Part shown: in pieces, positions 6,996 through 14,245 of the stretch | Position numbering within the stretch: position 1 is the first letter of the stretch | How the letters are laid out: the number at the start of each line of letters is the position of its first letter | Source: Bacteroidota bacterium | GTDB lineage: Bacteria; Bacteroidota; Ignavibacteria; Ignavibacteriales; Melioribacteraceae | Direction: 5' to 3' | Assembly: GCA_018818065.1 (NCBI GenBank) | Contig: JAHISV010000009.1 | Location: forward strand, 1-64,000 | DNA: 64,000 bases | Translations under genes and position numbers: made by a program | The notes under the pieces: model-generated | Databases searched by the model: none | Seen by the model: the letters and a program-made list of their open reading frames with translations, nothing else | Told to the model about the DNA's origin: nothing

Positions 6996-7760
6996 TTACA
7001 GTAATTCTCTGATAAAATTCACAGATTCTTCAAGAACCGAATCCGGCACCTCCTGGTGAGGTGTATGCCTTACATTTGGAACAACAAATTTTATGACAGC
7101 ACCGGAAACGCCCTTTTCAATTCCTTCAACCTGTTTCAAAGTGCCATACTCATCATTTTCCCCCTGAATGATCATAACAGGACATATGATGGAGGACAAA
7201 AGGTTTTCCAAATTCCAATCCTGAAAATCAGGAGATCGCCAAATATCAGCCCATGCCCAAAAGAGTTTATCAGTTTTCTCTCCGTGGTACTTCTCGAGCT
7301 TCTGTTTCAGGTTGGATGTTTTGTAAGCATAAACAGCCTCTTCGATTCCTTTCAGGGTAACCTCTTCCACGAATATATGTGCTGCTTCCGAAATTACACC
7401 AGCAATTTTCTCCGGATACTTTGCCGCGGCTATAAGAGAGATCGTTGCCCCATCGCTATGTCCGAACAATATTGCCCTACCAATTCCGATTTCATCCAAT
7501 ATGGCTGACAATAAATCCGCTTCTTTTTCCATGTAGTTTCTTATTCTCTTCTCTGCAAATGGGTCTGACTCTCCGTATCCGAGGCGATCATAAAGAAAAA
7601 CATTACAACCTGTCATTTCACTCAACTTCTCAGGAAAATCGCGCCACAATTCAATGCATCCAAAAGAGTCGTGAAGGAATACGATAACAGGCTGCCCCGG
7701 ATAGTTATCAATTCTTTTCATCCATATCTTGCCAATTGAAAGGTTGATCATAGACTCCAT
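6996..7760 (-). CDS. alpha/beta hydrolase
   Basis: This 254-aa cytoplasmic alpha/beta-fold hydrolase has an oxyanion region FLHDSFG (29-34), the nucleophile elbow GHSDG (Ser102), a catalytic Asp in GENDEYG (near 198) and a His in VRHTPHQE (near 230). The catalytic triad therefore looks complete. Family members act on esters, lactones or similar small molecules, and the substrate cannot be read from sequence. The ATG at 7760 is preceded by AGGAA. It stands alone: upstream is a symporter remnant and a divergent methyltransferase gene. Confidence 0.85.
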   Translation of the reverse strand: MESMINLSIGKIWMKRIDNYPGQPVIVFLHDSFGCIELWRDFPEKLSEMTGCNVFLYDRLGYGESDPFAEKRIRNYMEKEADLLSAILDEIGIGRAILFGHSDGATISLIAAAKYPEKIAGVISEAAHIFVEEVTLKGIEEAVYAYKTSNLKQKLEKYHGEKTDKLFWAWADIWRSPDFQDWNLENLLSSIICPVMIIQGENDEYGTLKQVEGIEKGVSGAVIKFVVPNVRHTPHQEVPDSVLEESVNFIRELL

Positions 7761-7871
7761 TCATTTCCTCGGTTAAATTTACTTTATAAAAGCAGACCAT
7801 TATTACCAAAATTACAGTACGCTATTCAAAAAATCCATTCTTTTGGATGAAACAACTCTTTTATAAAACTG

Positions 7872-8037
7872 CTTCTTAAACTGTACCAAACCATTGTCTA
7901 TAACAACAACCAGTACACACCTAATAAAATATAAGGAATGTCTGTAAAAAAGAATAATGCCAGTAGGGCAATTATTGAAGTGTTAAAAACGTCGTTTCGG
8001 CCAACTCGTTTTATTTAAAACACGACGAGACAAATAG
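7872..8037 (-). pseudogene. diverged remnant of a Na+/solute symporter 3' end
   Basis: This stretch aligns by eye with the 3' end of the intact symporter gene (about 9070-9235). TATAACAACAACCAGTACAC matches CATAACAACCACCAGCACAC, and later blocks TAAGGAATGTCTGT, AATGCCAGTAGGGC and CGTCGTTTCGGCCAA also match, with small deletions. The reading frame is broken. It is therefore a relic of a second, already diverged copy of the gene. It lies about 110 bp before a methyltransferase gene of the opposite orientation that separates it from the intact copy. Confidence 0.75.
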
Positions 8038-8147
8038 TGCGAAATGATTTTATTATCAAATTGGAATCAATCCAGTGAAGGCATAAATTATGTTTATGAT
8101 ACCAAATCAATTAAGTGAACCAACCCAATTGTCAAACATGAAATAAA

Positions 8148-8990
8148 ATGAAAGAAATTATTAAAAAGTTAATTGAACGAATTGTGAAGATTGATTTTTT
8201 TTGGAAAATTCTAAGACCTATATCAGAACTAGGTTTATTTATTTTTCTAATGAGAAAATATCATACTAATCAAATGATGGCACCTAATATCCCAATTTCT
8301 TTTAATTCCTTAGTTGTACAAAATGGACCATTTAAAGGAATGAAGTACCCTGGATTTGATTCAGTTTGGGGTAGTCCTTATCCCAAAATTCTTGGTTCAT
8401 ACGAAAAGGAGCTTTGGAATATTGTAGAAGCTTTTAAAAAAAATAACTATTCGGAAATTATTAATATAGGCTGCGCAGAAGGTTACTATGCTATTGGTTT
8501 GGGTTTATCTTTCCCGAATACAAATATTTATGCCTATGACATTAATGAAAAAGCCAGGACAGAATGCAGAAAAATAGCGAAGTTAAATAATATTTCTGAG
8601 AATGTGATTATCAGAAATAAATGTACTTCGGAAAATTTAAAGGAATTTCAATTTGATTCAAAAGGATTAATTATATGCGATTGCGAAGGATTCGAGAAAG
8701 AACTTTTTGATAACACAAACATCTCAAATCTAACCAACTGTGATTTAATTATTGAGACACATGATTTCATTGATCCTGAAATTTCAAAATATATCAGAGA
8801 ACTATTTCAAAATACTCATACTATTGAATCTGTCATAAGTATTGATGATATGGAAAAAGCATTAACTTATAATTTTGATTCCATCAGTTCACTTACATTA
8901 GCGGATAGATTCAATGTCGTAGCAGAATACCGACCTTCCAGTATGGAATGGTTGATTTGTAAATCAAAAATAAATACCCAAAATACTTAA
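8148..8990 (+). CDS. FkbM-like SAM-dependent methyltransferase
   Basis: This 280-aa protein has a glycine-rich SAM-binding motif INIGCAEGYYAIG (about 106-118), an acidic strand end at YAYDIN (about 128) and a later CDCEGFE motif. This is the pattern of FkbM-type O-methyltransferases, which often modify sugars or lipids. The N-terminal ~60 residues contain a weakly hydrophobic helix. The gene is visibly AT-rich with few G/C third positions compared with the neighbouring symporter. It sits alone on the plus strand between a symporter remnant and the intact symporter, so horizontal acquisition is likely. No strong ribosome binding site is visible. The substrate is unknown. Confidence 0.7.
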   Translation: MKEIIKKLIERIVKIDFFWKILRPISELGLFIFLMRKYHTNQMMAPNIPISFNSLVVQNGPFKGMKYPGFDSVWGSPYPKILGSYEKELWNIVEAFKKNNYSEIINIGCAEGYYAIGLGLSFPNTNIYAYDINEKARTECRKIAKLNNISENVIIRNKCTSENLKEFQFDSKGLIICDCEGFEKELFDNTNISNLTNCDLIIETHDFIDPEISKYIRELFQNTHTIESVISIDDMEKALTYNFDSISSLTLADRFNVVAEYRPSSMEWLICKSKINTQNT

Positions 8991-9061
8991 TGGATATTGC
9001 TTCATCTCTCAATTAGCAGAGTCTCAGGCTTCACCTATTGCACTTCAAATGAGGAGTATGA

Positions 9062-10741
9062 CTACTCTTTGAACTGCTCAAAACCATAAGCCATAACAAC
9101 CACCAGCACACAACCAATAAAATTAAACCAGAGATATGGAATATCAGTGAAGGAGAAGAGTGCCAGCACAGCTATCTCCGCTATTATTGCTGCAGTAAAG
9201 ACAGCGTTTCCGCCAATCTTTTTTATGTAGAAAGCGACAAGAAAAATTCCAAGTATTGTTCCATAGAATAATGATCCGAGTATATTAACTGCCTCAATCA
9301 GTGAACCAAGGCTATTTGCAAAGAGGGCAAAAAATATGGCAAAGCAGCCCCAAATGATTGTCGCAACTTTAGATGCAATGAGATAATGCCTGTCACTTGC
9401 TTCCGGTTTTATCATTCTTTTATAGATATCAACCACAGTCGTTGAGGCAAGAGCGTTTAGCTCGGCAGATGTTGAGGACATGGAGGCAGAAAAAATGGCG
9501 GCAAATATCAATCCTATTAAACCGGTTGGAAGGAATCCGAGCACAAAAGTGAGAAAAATATAGTTCGTATCATTCCCGTCACTGAGTGGATTGTTTTTCT
9601 TTACCAGTTCCTTAGCTTCCTCGCGAACTTTATGGACCTCTTTCTGGGTTTCATTTATCTTCACCTGTTCAGCATCAACAAGGGCATCATTCCCCTCGTT
9701 TATACCAAGTATCATCTTATCAATGGATACTAATTTCTGCTCATGGAGAGCGCTGTACTCGTCATGAAGAGTAGAGTATTCTGCTGCGTATTTTCCATTC
9801 TTAAGGGATGCGTCTTCAACCGGATTAAAAAATAGTGGCGGCATAACGAACTGATAGAAGACAAATACCATGGCGCCAACAAGAAGTATAAAAAACTGCA
9901 TTGGTATTTTAATTATCCCGTTCATCAGCAAACCAATCCTGCTCTGTGCAACCGAGCTGCCCGAAAGATAACGTTGAACCTGCGATTGATCAGTCCCGAA
10001 ATAAGAAAGCATGAGAAACGTACCGCCTATCAATCCCGACCAGAAGGTATAACGGTCATTCAGGTTAAATGAAAAATCTATTGTGTTAAGTTTACCCATC
10101 TTACCGGCAACGCTTAAGGCGTCAAAGACACCAACATTTTCAGGCAGTAACCTAAAGAGCATGAAAAATGCTGAGAACATGCCGAAGAAGATAATTGTCA
10201 TCTGAAGCATATGGGTTTTATTTACGGCATTTGTGCCGCCTGAGGCTGTATAAATAATTACCAGTACACCTATGATAATTACCGTCCAGTTAAGGGGAAA
10301 ATCAAGAATAGCTGAAACAATAAGGGCAGGGGCAAAAATGGTGAACCCCGCAGCCAGACCTCTCTGTATTAAAAACAGAATACTACCCAAAGCACGGTTT
10401 TTCAAATCAAAGCGGGTTTCCAGATATTCATAGGCAGTAAAAACCTTCAGCTTATGGTACAAAGGAACTGCCGTAATTGAGAGGATAATCATTGCAATGG
10501 GTAAACCGATGTAAAACTGGACGAAGCGCATTCCGTCAACATATGCCTGACCTGGTGTTGAAAGAAAAGTTATAGCGCTTGCCTGTGTAGCCATAATAGA
10601 TAGAGCAACAGCATACCAGGGTGTTGCTCTGTTAGCCAACAGGAATTCTTTTATGTTTTTGCTGCCACGGGATTTCCAGGTACCATAAACAACTGTGAAT
10701 ACAAGAAATCCGATCATTACAATCCAGTCAACAGTACTCAT
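9062..10741 (-). CDS. sodium:solute symporter (SSS family)
   Basis: This 559-aa inner-membrane transporter has about 13 hydrophobic segments. Family signatures include GTDQSQVQRYLS (249-260) and the Na+-site region SASMSSTSAELNA (418-430). A hydrophilic, charged insertion of about 85 residues (306-392, coiled-coil-like KETQKEVHKVREEAKELVK type) separates two membrane segments, as in several SSS branches of this phylum. Its ATG overlaps the stop of a 44-aa membrane protein (ATGA), itself overlapping the PIG-L gene. The three are one coupled operon. The substrate is probably a sugar, amino sugar or organic acid linked to the deacetylase, but this is inference. Confidence 0.9.
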   Translation of the reverse strand: MSTVDWIVMIGFLVFTVVYGTWKSRGSKNIKEFLLANRATPWYAVALSIMATQASAITFLSTPGQAYVDGMRFVQFYIGLPIAMIILSITAVPLYHKLKVFTAYEYLETRFDLKNRALGSILFLIQRGLAAGFTIFAPALIVSAILDFPLNWTVIIIGVLVIIYTASGGTNAVNKTHMLQMTIIFFGMFSAFFMLFRLLPENVGVFDALSVAGKMGKLNTIDFSFNLNDRYTFWSGLIGGTFLMLSYFGTDQSQVQRYLSGSSVAQSRIGLLMNGIIKIPMQFFILLVGAMVFVFYQFVMPPLFFNPVEDASLKNGKYAAEYSTLHDEYSALHEQKLVSIDKMILGINEGNDALVDAEQVKINETQKEVHKVREEAKELVKKNNPLSDGNDTNYIFLTFVLGFLPTGLIGLIFAAIFSASMSSTSAELNALASTTVVDIYKRMIKPEASDRHYLIASKVATIIWGCFAIFFALFANSLGSLIEAVNILGSLFYGTILGIFLVAFYIKKIGGNAVFTAAIIAEIAVLALFSFTDIPYLWFNFIGCVLVVVMAYGFEQFKE

Positions 10742-10872
10742 TCAAAGACCTTTCGGAATATGTAAAAGAGAGTTAACCAAAAGACAAGGTTGAGAATCAC
10801 TGCCCAGTAGAGTCTCGACCAGCTTTTCATTATCGGTGGCTTTTCATTTTCGTCAAAAATTTTCTCTTTCAT
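10738..10872 (-). CDS. small membrane protein coupled to the symporter
   Basis: This 44-aa protein (MKEKIFDENEKPPIMKSWSR then LYWAVILNLVFWLTLFYIF) is a soluble N-terminus plus one transmembrane helix. Both ends overlap neighbours by four bases (ATGA), upstream with the PIG-L gene and downstream with the symporter. That makes it a true gene and ties its synthesis to both. The arrangement recalls small partner subunits of SSS transporters (such as DUF485/YjcH with ActP), although this one has only one span. A stability or assembly subunit is the likely role, by inference. Confidence 0.75.
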   Translation of the reverse strand: MKEKIFDENEKPPIMKSWSRLYWAVILNLVFWLTLFYIFRKVFE

Positions 10873-13358
10873 TTATTGCCTCTTGAAGAAACCTGATCAC
10901 CCTTTGCGGAAATTAGATTAATAAATAATCTGTAGGCGCCTGGAACACCTGCCGGTAGTTCTCTGAAAAATGAGTAACCTGAAAAAACAAATACTCCTTT
11001 ACCATATTTAGTATATAGTAATCCACCAGATTTAGGTGTCTCTCCAAGATCATTACCTGAAAGGAGAGGAGTATATTTTTCATCCCAATCATCAGCAAAA
11101 TACAATCCACGTTCCTGTATCCATCCTTCAAAATCCTTTTCAGATATCTTGTTAGGGTAATTCATCAAAGGGTCATTCGGATCAAGAATTTTAAGTACAG
11201 CAGTCTCTTCAGCAATTCTACTCCTGCCTGTTACATTAAAAGGATAAGGTCCTATCTGGGGAGTCTGTTTCCCAAAACGTGTGTTGTGTTGAACCAGCCA
11301 TGTACCTCCCTGCTCAACGTATTCAATAAGTCGCTTCTGTTGGGTTGCAAGTCGTTCCCGCATATTAAAAGCCCTGATGCCGCAAATAATCGCATCGTAC
11401 TGAGAAAGATCTTTATTATCGAGATCATCATCACTTAATAATTCAACCGTAAAACCAAGTTGAGCTAAAAGGTCAGGTATTTCATCCCCCGATCCCATGA
11501 TATAAGCAATATTTTTTGGCTGAAAATCTATATCAAGTTTAATAAGATTGGTTTTAACCTCACGTAAAACTGTCTGCCGCGGTATATGATCGTAATCTAT
11601 TTCAACTACCTCGTTGGAAAAGAATTTATCATCAATTTTTGCCAGCAGTTTCATTACTCCATTGACAGCATTTTTTTGCGGAGTAACACTTATTACAAAA
11701 CCATCATTGTCACCGGCATCTTTCAGATCGAAATCAATTTTTTCCGGTTCAGCCTTCCAGCCCTCCGGTAATTCAATGAATAATTCCCCTTTTACCCCGC
11801 TGTCCTTTGCCTGAACATGTATCTGTACTTCGTGGGTTTTATTGTCAGCAAAGATGTAGTTCGGCTGCCCTATACTAAGACTTACCTTTGGGCGAATAGC
11901 AAAAGACTCTCTCTGTTCACCTTTTACAGCATCATTCCATTTATAGGCAACAGGCGTTGAAAATGAGAACTCTAATCCCGAGATTACCACAACAAAAGTA
12001 GTAACAAGATCCGGATCATTTTCAGCTTTACCAATTAAATCGGGATTTGGAACAGCAAACATTTTCCCGTTGCCTTCTTTCTCAAGCCAGTATGGTTGAG
12101 TGTAAGAGTTATTTTCAGGAACATTACTCGTCTGGGTGTACACAACCGGTGAATTGTATTTTAGCTTCTGACTAATTAGAGTATCAGTTAAGGAGTAAGT
12201 AGTTTTGATGTTACTTAATTGAATATCAATTCCGGAGCGGTTAATAATGGAAGATGTTACTTCCACCTCATTACCCGGGGCAACACCTGACACTTCAACG
12301 TCAGACTCAATCCACAAGCCGGAACACTCGCGAATCAGGTCATTTACCTCTTTCCTTTTTTGTTCTGCCCAGTAATTATCCATTTCGGTAAGTTTTGAAT
12401 AAAGTTGTACTAAATCAGGAACGATAAGATGAGGGTTTTTTGTATCATATTTTTTTTGAATGTTTTCAATAAGAACCTGAATCTTTTCACTATCATGAAC
12501 TCTCTTCCAGGAAAAATCAAGATCTTCAAAAATATTCCCTTTAGCTTCAACGCCAGCAAAAGGCTCAAATTCTTCTACTCTGCTCCCCTGTCTGGCACTA
12601 ACACCAAAACCCTGACTTTTATGCATCGATCTGCTGCGCGCTGCCATCTCGGCATACGATAACCCTAAAAGAGGATTAAACCCGCCAATTTCCATGCTTG
12701 TAGCTTTATCCGTTGGATTCCAGGTATTCCAGACAAGACGCTTTGCTTGCCACGTATCAAGTTCTTTTAGTTGCTCCGGAAACTTTTTGGGATCTGCCGC
12801 TGCATAAAAGGCTTCTTCTGCCAGAATTGCTGATGAAAGGTGATGTCCATGTCCTCCATCTACTTTACTAAAGCGGGTAATAATTACATCCGGTTTAAAT
12901 TGGCGTATCACCTTAACCATATCATAAAGAATCAATTCTCTATACCAATTCCGAAGGGTTTCTTCAGCTGTTTTGGAATATCCGAAATCTACAGCCCTTG
13001 TAAAATACTGTTCCCCTTTATCAAGTTTTCGGGCGGAAAGGAGTTCCTGAGTTCTAAGAACGCCCAACAAATCCCCTTTTTCATTCCCTAACAGGTTTTG
13101 TCCACCATCGCCGCGTGTTAGGCTTAGGTAAGCTGTACGTAGTTTAAGCTCATTTGAGAAATATGAAATCAGGGAAGTGTTTTCATCATCAGGATGCGCA
13201 GCTACGTACAAGACGCTTCCCAGAACATTTAATTTCTGTAGTGATAATTCAATTTCAGAAGAGTTTTGAGCCTGGAGTAATTGTGCATTTGATGTGGTAT
13301 TGAAACTCAGTTGTACAAATAGCCCAAGAATCACGAAGGTTTTCAGGGATTTATTCAT
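10869..13358 (-). CDS. exported PIG-L family deacetylase, large form
   Basis: This 829-aa exported protein has a signal peptide (cut after about SNA, residue 25), then a PIG-L/LmbE zinc-deacetylase domain with AHPDDE at 54-59 and the second metal motif GGHGHH near 168. About 500 further residues are beta-rich (NEW3/fibronectin-like around 350-600), ending in a GATase/ThuA-like domain (IAYIMGSGDEIPDLLAQLG). PIG-L enzymes remove N-acetyl groups from sugar substrates. The exported location and the coupled symporter suggest hydrolysis of an N-acetylated sugar conjugate outside the cytoplasm followed by uptake; the substrate is not readable. GGAATAAG precedes the start. Confidence 0.85.
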   Translation of the reverse strand: MNKSLKTFVILGLFVQLSFNTTSNAQLLQAQNSSEIELSLQKLNVLGSVLYVAAHPDDENTSLISYFSNELKLRTAYLSLTRGDGGQNLLGNEKGDLLGVLRTQELLSARKLDKGEQYFTRAVDFGYSKTAEETLRNWYRELILYDMVKVIRQFKPDVIITRFSKVDGGHGHHLSSAILAEEAFYAAADPKKFPEQLKELDTWQAKRLVWNTWNPTDKATSMEIGGFNPLLGLSYAEMAARSRSMHKSQGFGVSARQGSRVEEFEPFAGVEAKGNIFEDLDFSWKRVHDSEKIQVLIENIQKKYDTKNPHLIVPDLVQLYSKLTEMDNYWAEQKRKEVNDLIRECSGLWIESDVEVSGVAPGNEVEVTSSIINRSGIDIQLSNIKTTYSLTDTLISQKLKYNSPVVYTQTSNVPENNSYTQPYWLEKEGNGKMFAVPNPDLIGKAENDPDLVTTFVVVISGLEFSFSTPVAYKWNDAVKGEQRESFAIRPKVSLSIGQPNYIFADNKTHEVQIHVQAKDSGVKGELFIELPEGWKAEPEKIDFDLKDAGDNDGFVISVTPQKNAVNGVMKLLAKIDDKFFSNEVVEIDYDHIPRQTVLREVKTNLIKLDIDFQPKNIAYIMGSGDEIPDLLAQLGFTVELLSDDDLDNKDLSQYDAIICGIRAFNMRERLATQQKRLIEYVEQGGTWLVQHNTRFGKQTPQIGPYPFNVTGRSRIAEETAVLKILDPNDPLMNYPNKISEKDFEGWIQERGLYFADDWDEKYTPLLSGNDLGETPKSGGLLYTKYGKGVFVFSGYSFFRELPAGVPGAYRLFINLISAKGDQVSSRGNK

Positions 13359-13439
13359 TCTTATTCCAATCTGTTATGATAAATAACCTTTTCACCAGAA
13401 AGTAATAATTCGGGGTGTATTATTTCCGGGGTAGTACAA

Positions 13440-13464
13440 CCAGTCTGCCGGGTTAGCAGACTGG
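13440..13464 (-). terminator. hairpin downstream of the DUF2911 gene
   Basis: A perfect 9-bp inverted repeat, CCAGTCTGC / GCAGACTGG with a seven-base loop, lies between the DUF2911 stop and the PIG-L start. It lacks a long T tract on the minus strand, so it may be an attenuating or processing hairpin rather than a strong terminator. Confidence 0.5.
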
Positions 13465-13490
13465 CTATTAAAAGAACATTATTGTTTTAT

Positions 13491-14060
13491 TTACTCTGCT
13501 ACGCTAACCTTAACTGGAATTTTTAGATTATCCCAGCGTAGGAAGAATGTTGCGGAATAACCTGCAAGATCTTCAAAGCCGTAAGCCAACCACTCCTGGT
13601 GATTATCTTTTACCGGAGTAACAGTTATACGCAGTGCGTCTTCTTCCTGATTATATTTATAGCTGCCCCAGAGTTCGATGTTCTTATTAAAGATAACTGT
13701 CCAGTCACCCTCCGAAGGAATGAAATGGAGACTATATTGACCTGCTGGTAAGGTTTGTCCTTCAACTAAGATGTCGCTGCTGACTTCAATTCTTGTGCTT
13801 TCATTTGCGCCGCCACGCCAGGGATAAGGTTTATTGTCTGAATACTTGTTACCTGGTTCAAGCCCAAATGGTACTAATTCACCAAAAATCTTTCTTCCTT
13901 TAACGCCGGGTCTACTATAATCAACATGCATGACAACATCTAAACCAATTGTCTGGGAAACTGAGGCATCCAAACTTTTTCGAGGCTCTTTCTTTTCTTG
14001 TGCATTCATGGAAGAAAATAAAACTAAGAATGATAATACAGCTATAAATCCAAATCTCAT
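13491..14060 (-). CDS. DUF2911 secreted protein
   Basis: This 189-aa protein has a signal peptide (MRFGFIAVLSFLVLFSSMNA) and the conserved DUF2911 features: VDYSRPGVKGRKIFGELVPF near residue 47, WRGGANEST near 82, LPAGQYSLHFIP near 104 and a C-terminal LRWDNLKIPV. The family is widespread in Bacteroidota and relatives and is of unknown function. The fold is beta-rich and periplasmic or surface exposed. The start is supported by GGAGT before the ATG. It is flanked by hairpins on both sides and so is probably monocistronic. Confidence 0.85.
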   Translation of the reverse strand: MRFGFIAVLSFLVLFSSMNAQEKKEPRKSLDASVSQTIGLDVVMHVDYSRPGVKGRKIFGELVPFGLEPGNKYSDNKPYPWRGGANESTRIEVSSDILVEGQTLPAGQYSLHFIPSEGDWTVIFNKNIELWGSYKYNQEEDALRITVTPVKDNHQEWLAYGFEDLAGYSATFFLRWDNLKIPVKVSVAE

Positions 14061-14183
14061 AACTACTCCTGATTATATTATTAAAATTGGGGTCATAAAA
14101 TTGAACGAAATGTGATTTCAAATAAATCAGAAATCCTGACATCTTAAGCTCATAAGAGTAATAAAAGTTCCCATTATTAATAC

Positions 14184-14218
14184 AAAAAAGCAAGGCCAGA
14201 ACTCATCCCTGCTTTTTT
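14184..14218 (-). terminator. terminator after the DUF5916 gene
   Basis: Reading the minus strand, GCAGGG / CCTTGC stems flanked by AAAAAA and TTTTTT form a hairpin with a six-T run, directly downstream of the DUF5916 stop at 14246. It may work in both directions. Confidence 0.65.
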
Positions 14219-14245
14219 AATAATATCCATATTATGAAAAAGAAA

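Noticed and set aside
13788..14193. Frames running antisense or overlapping at the DUF2911 start
   Set aside because: They overlap a well-supported gene with signal peptide and ribosome site, and show no protein-like pattern.
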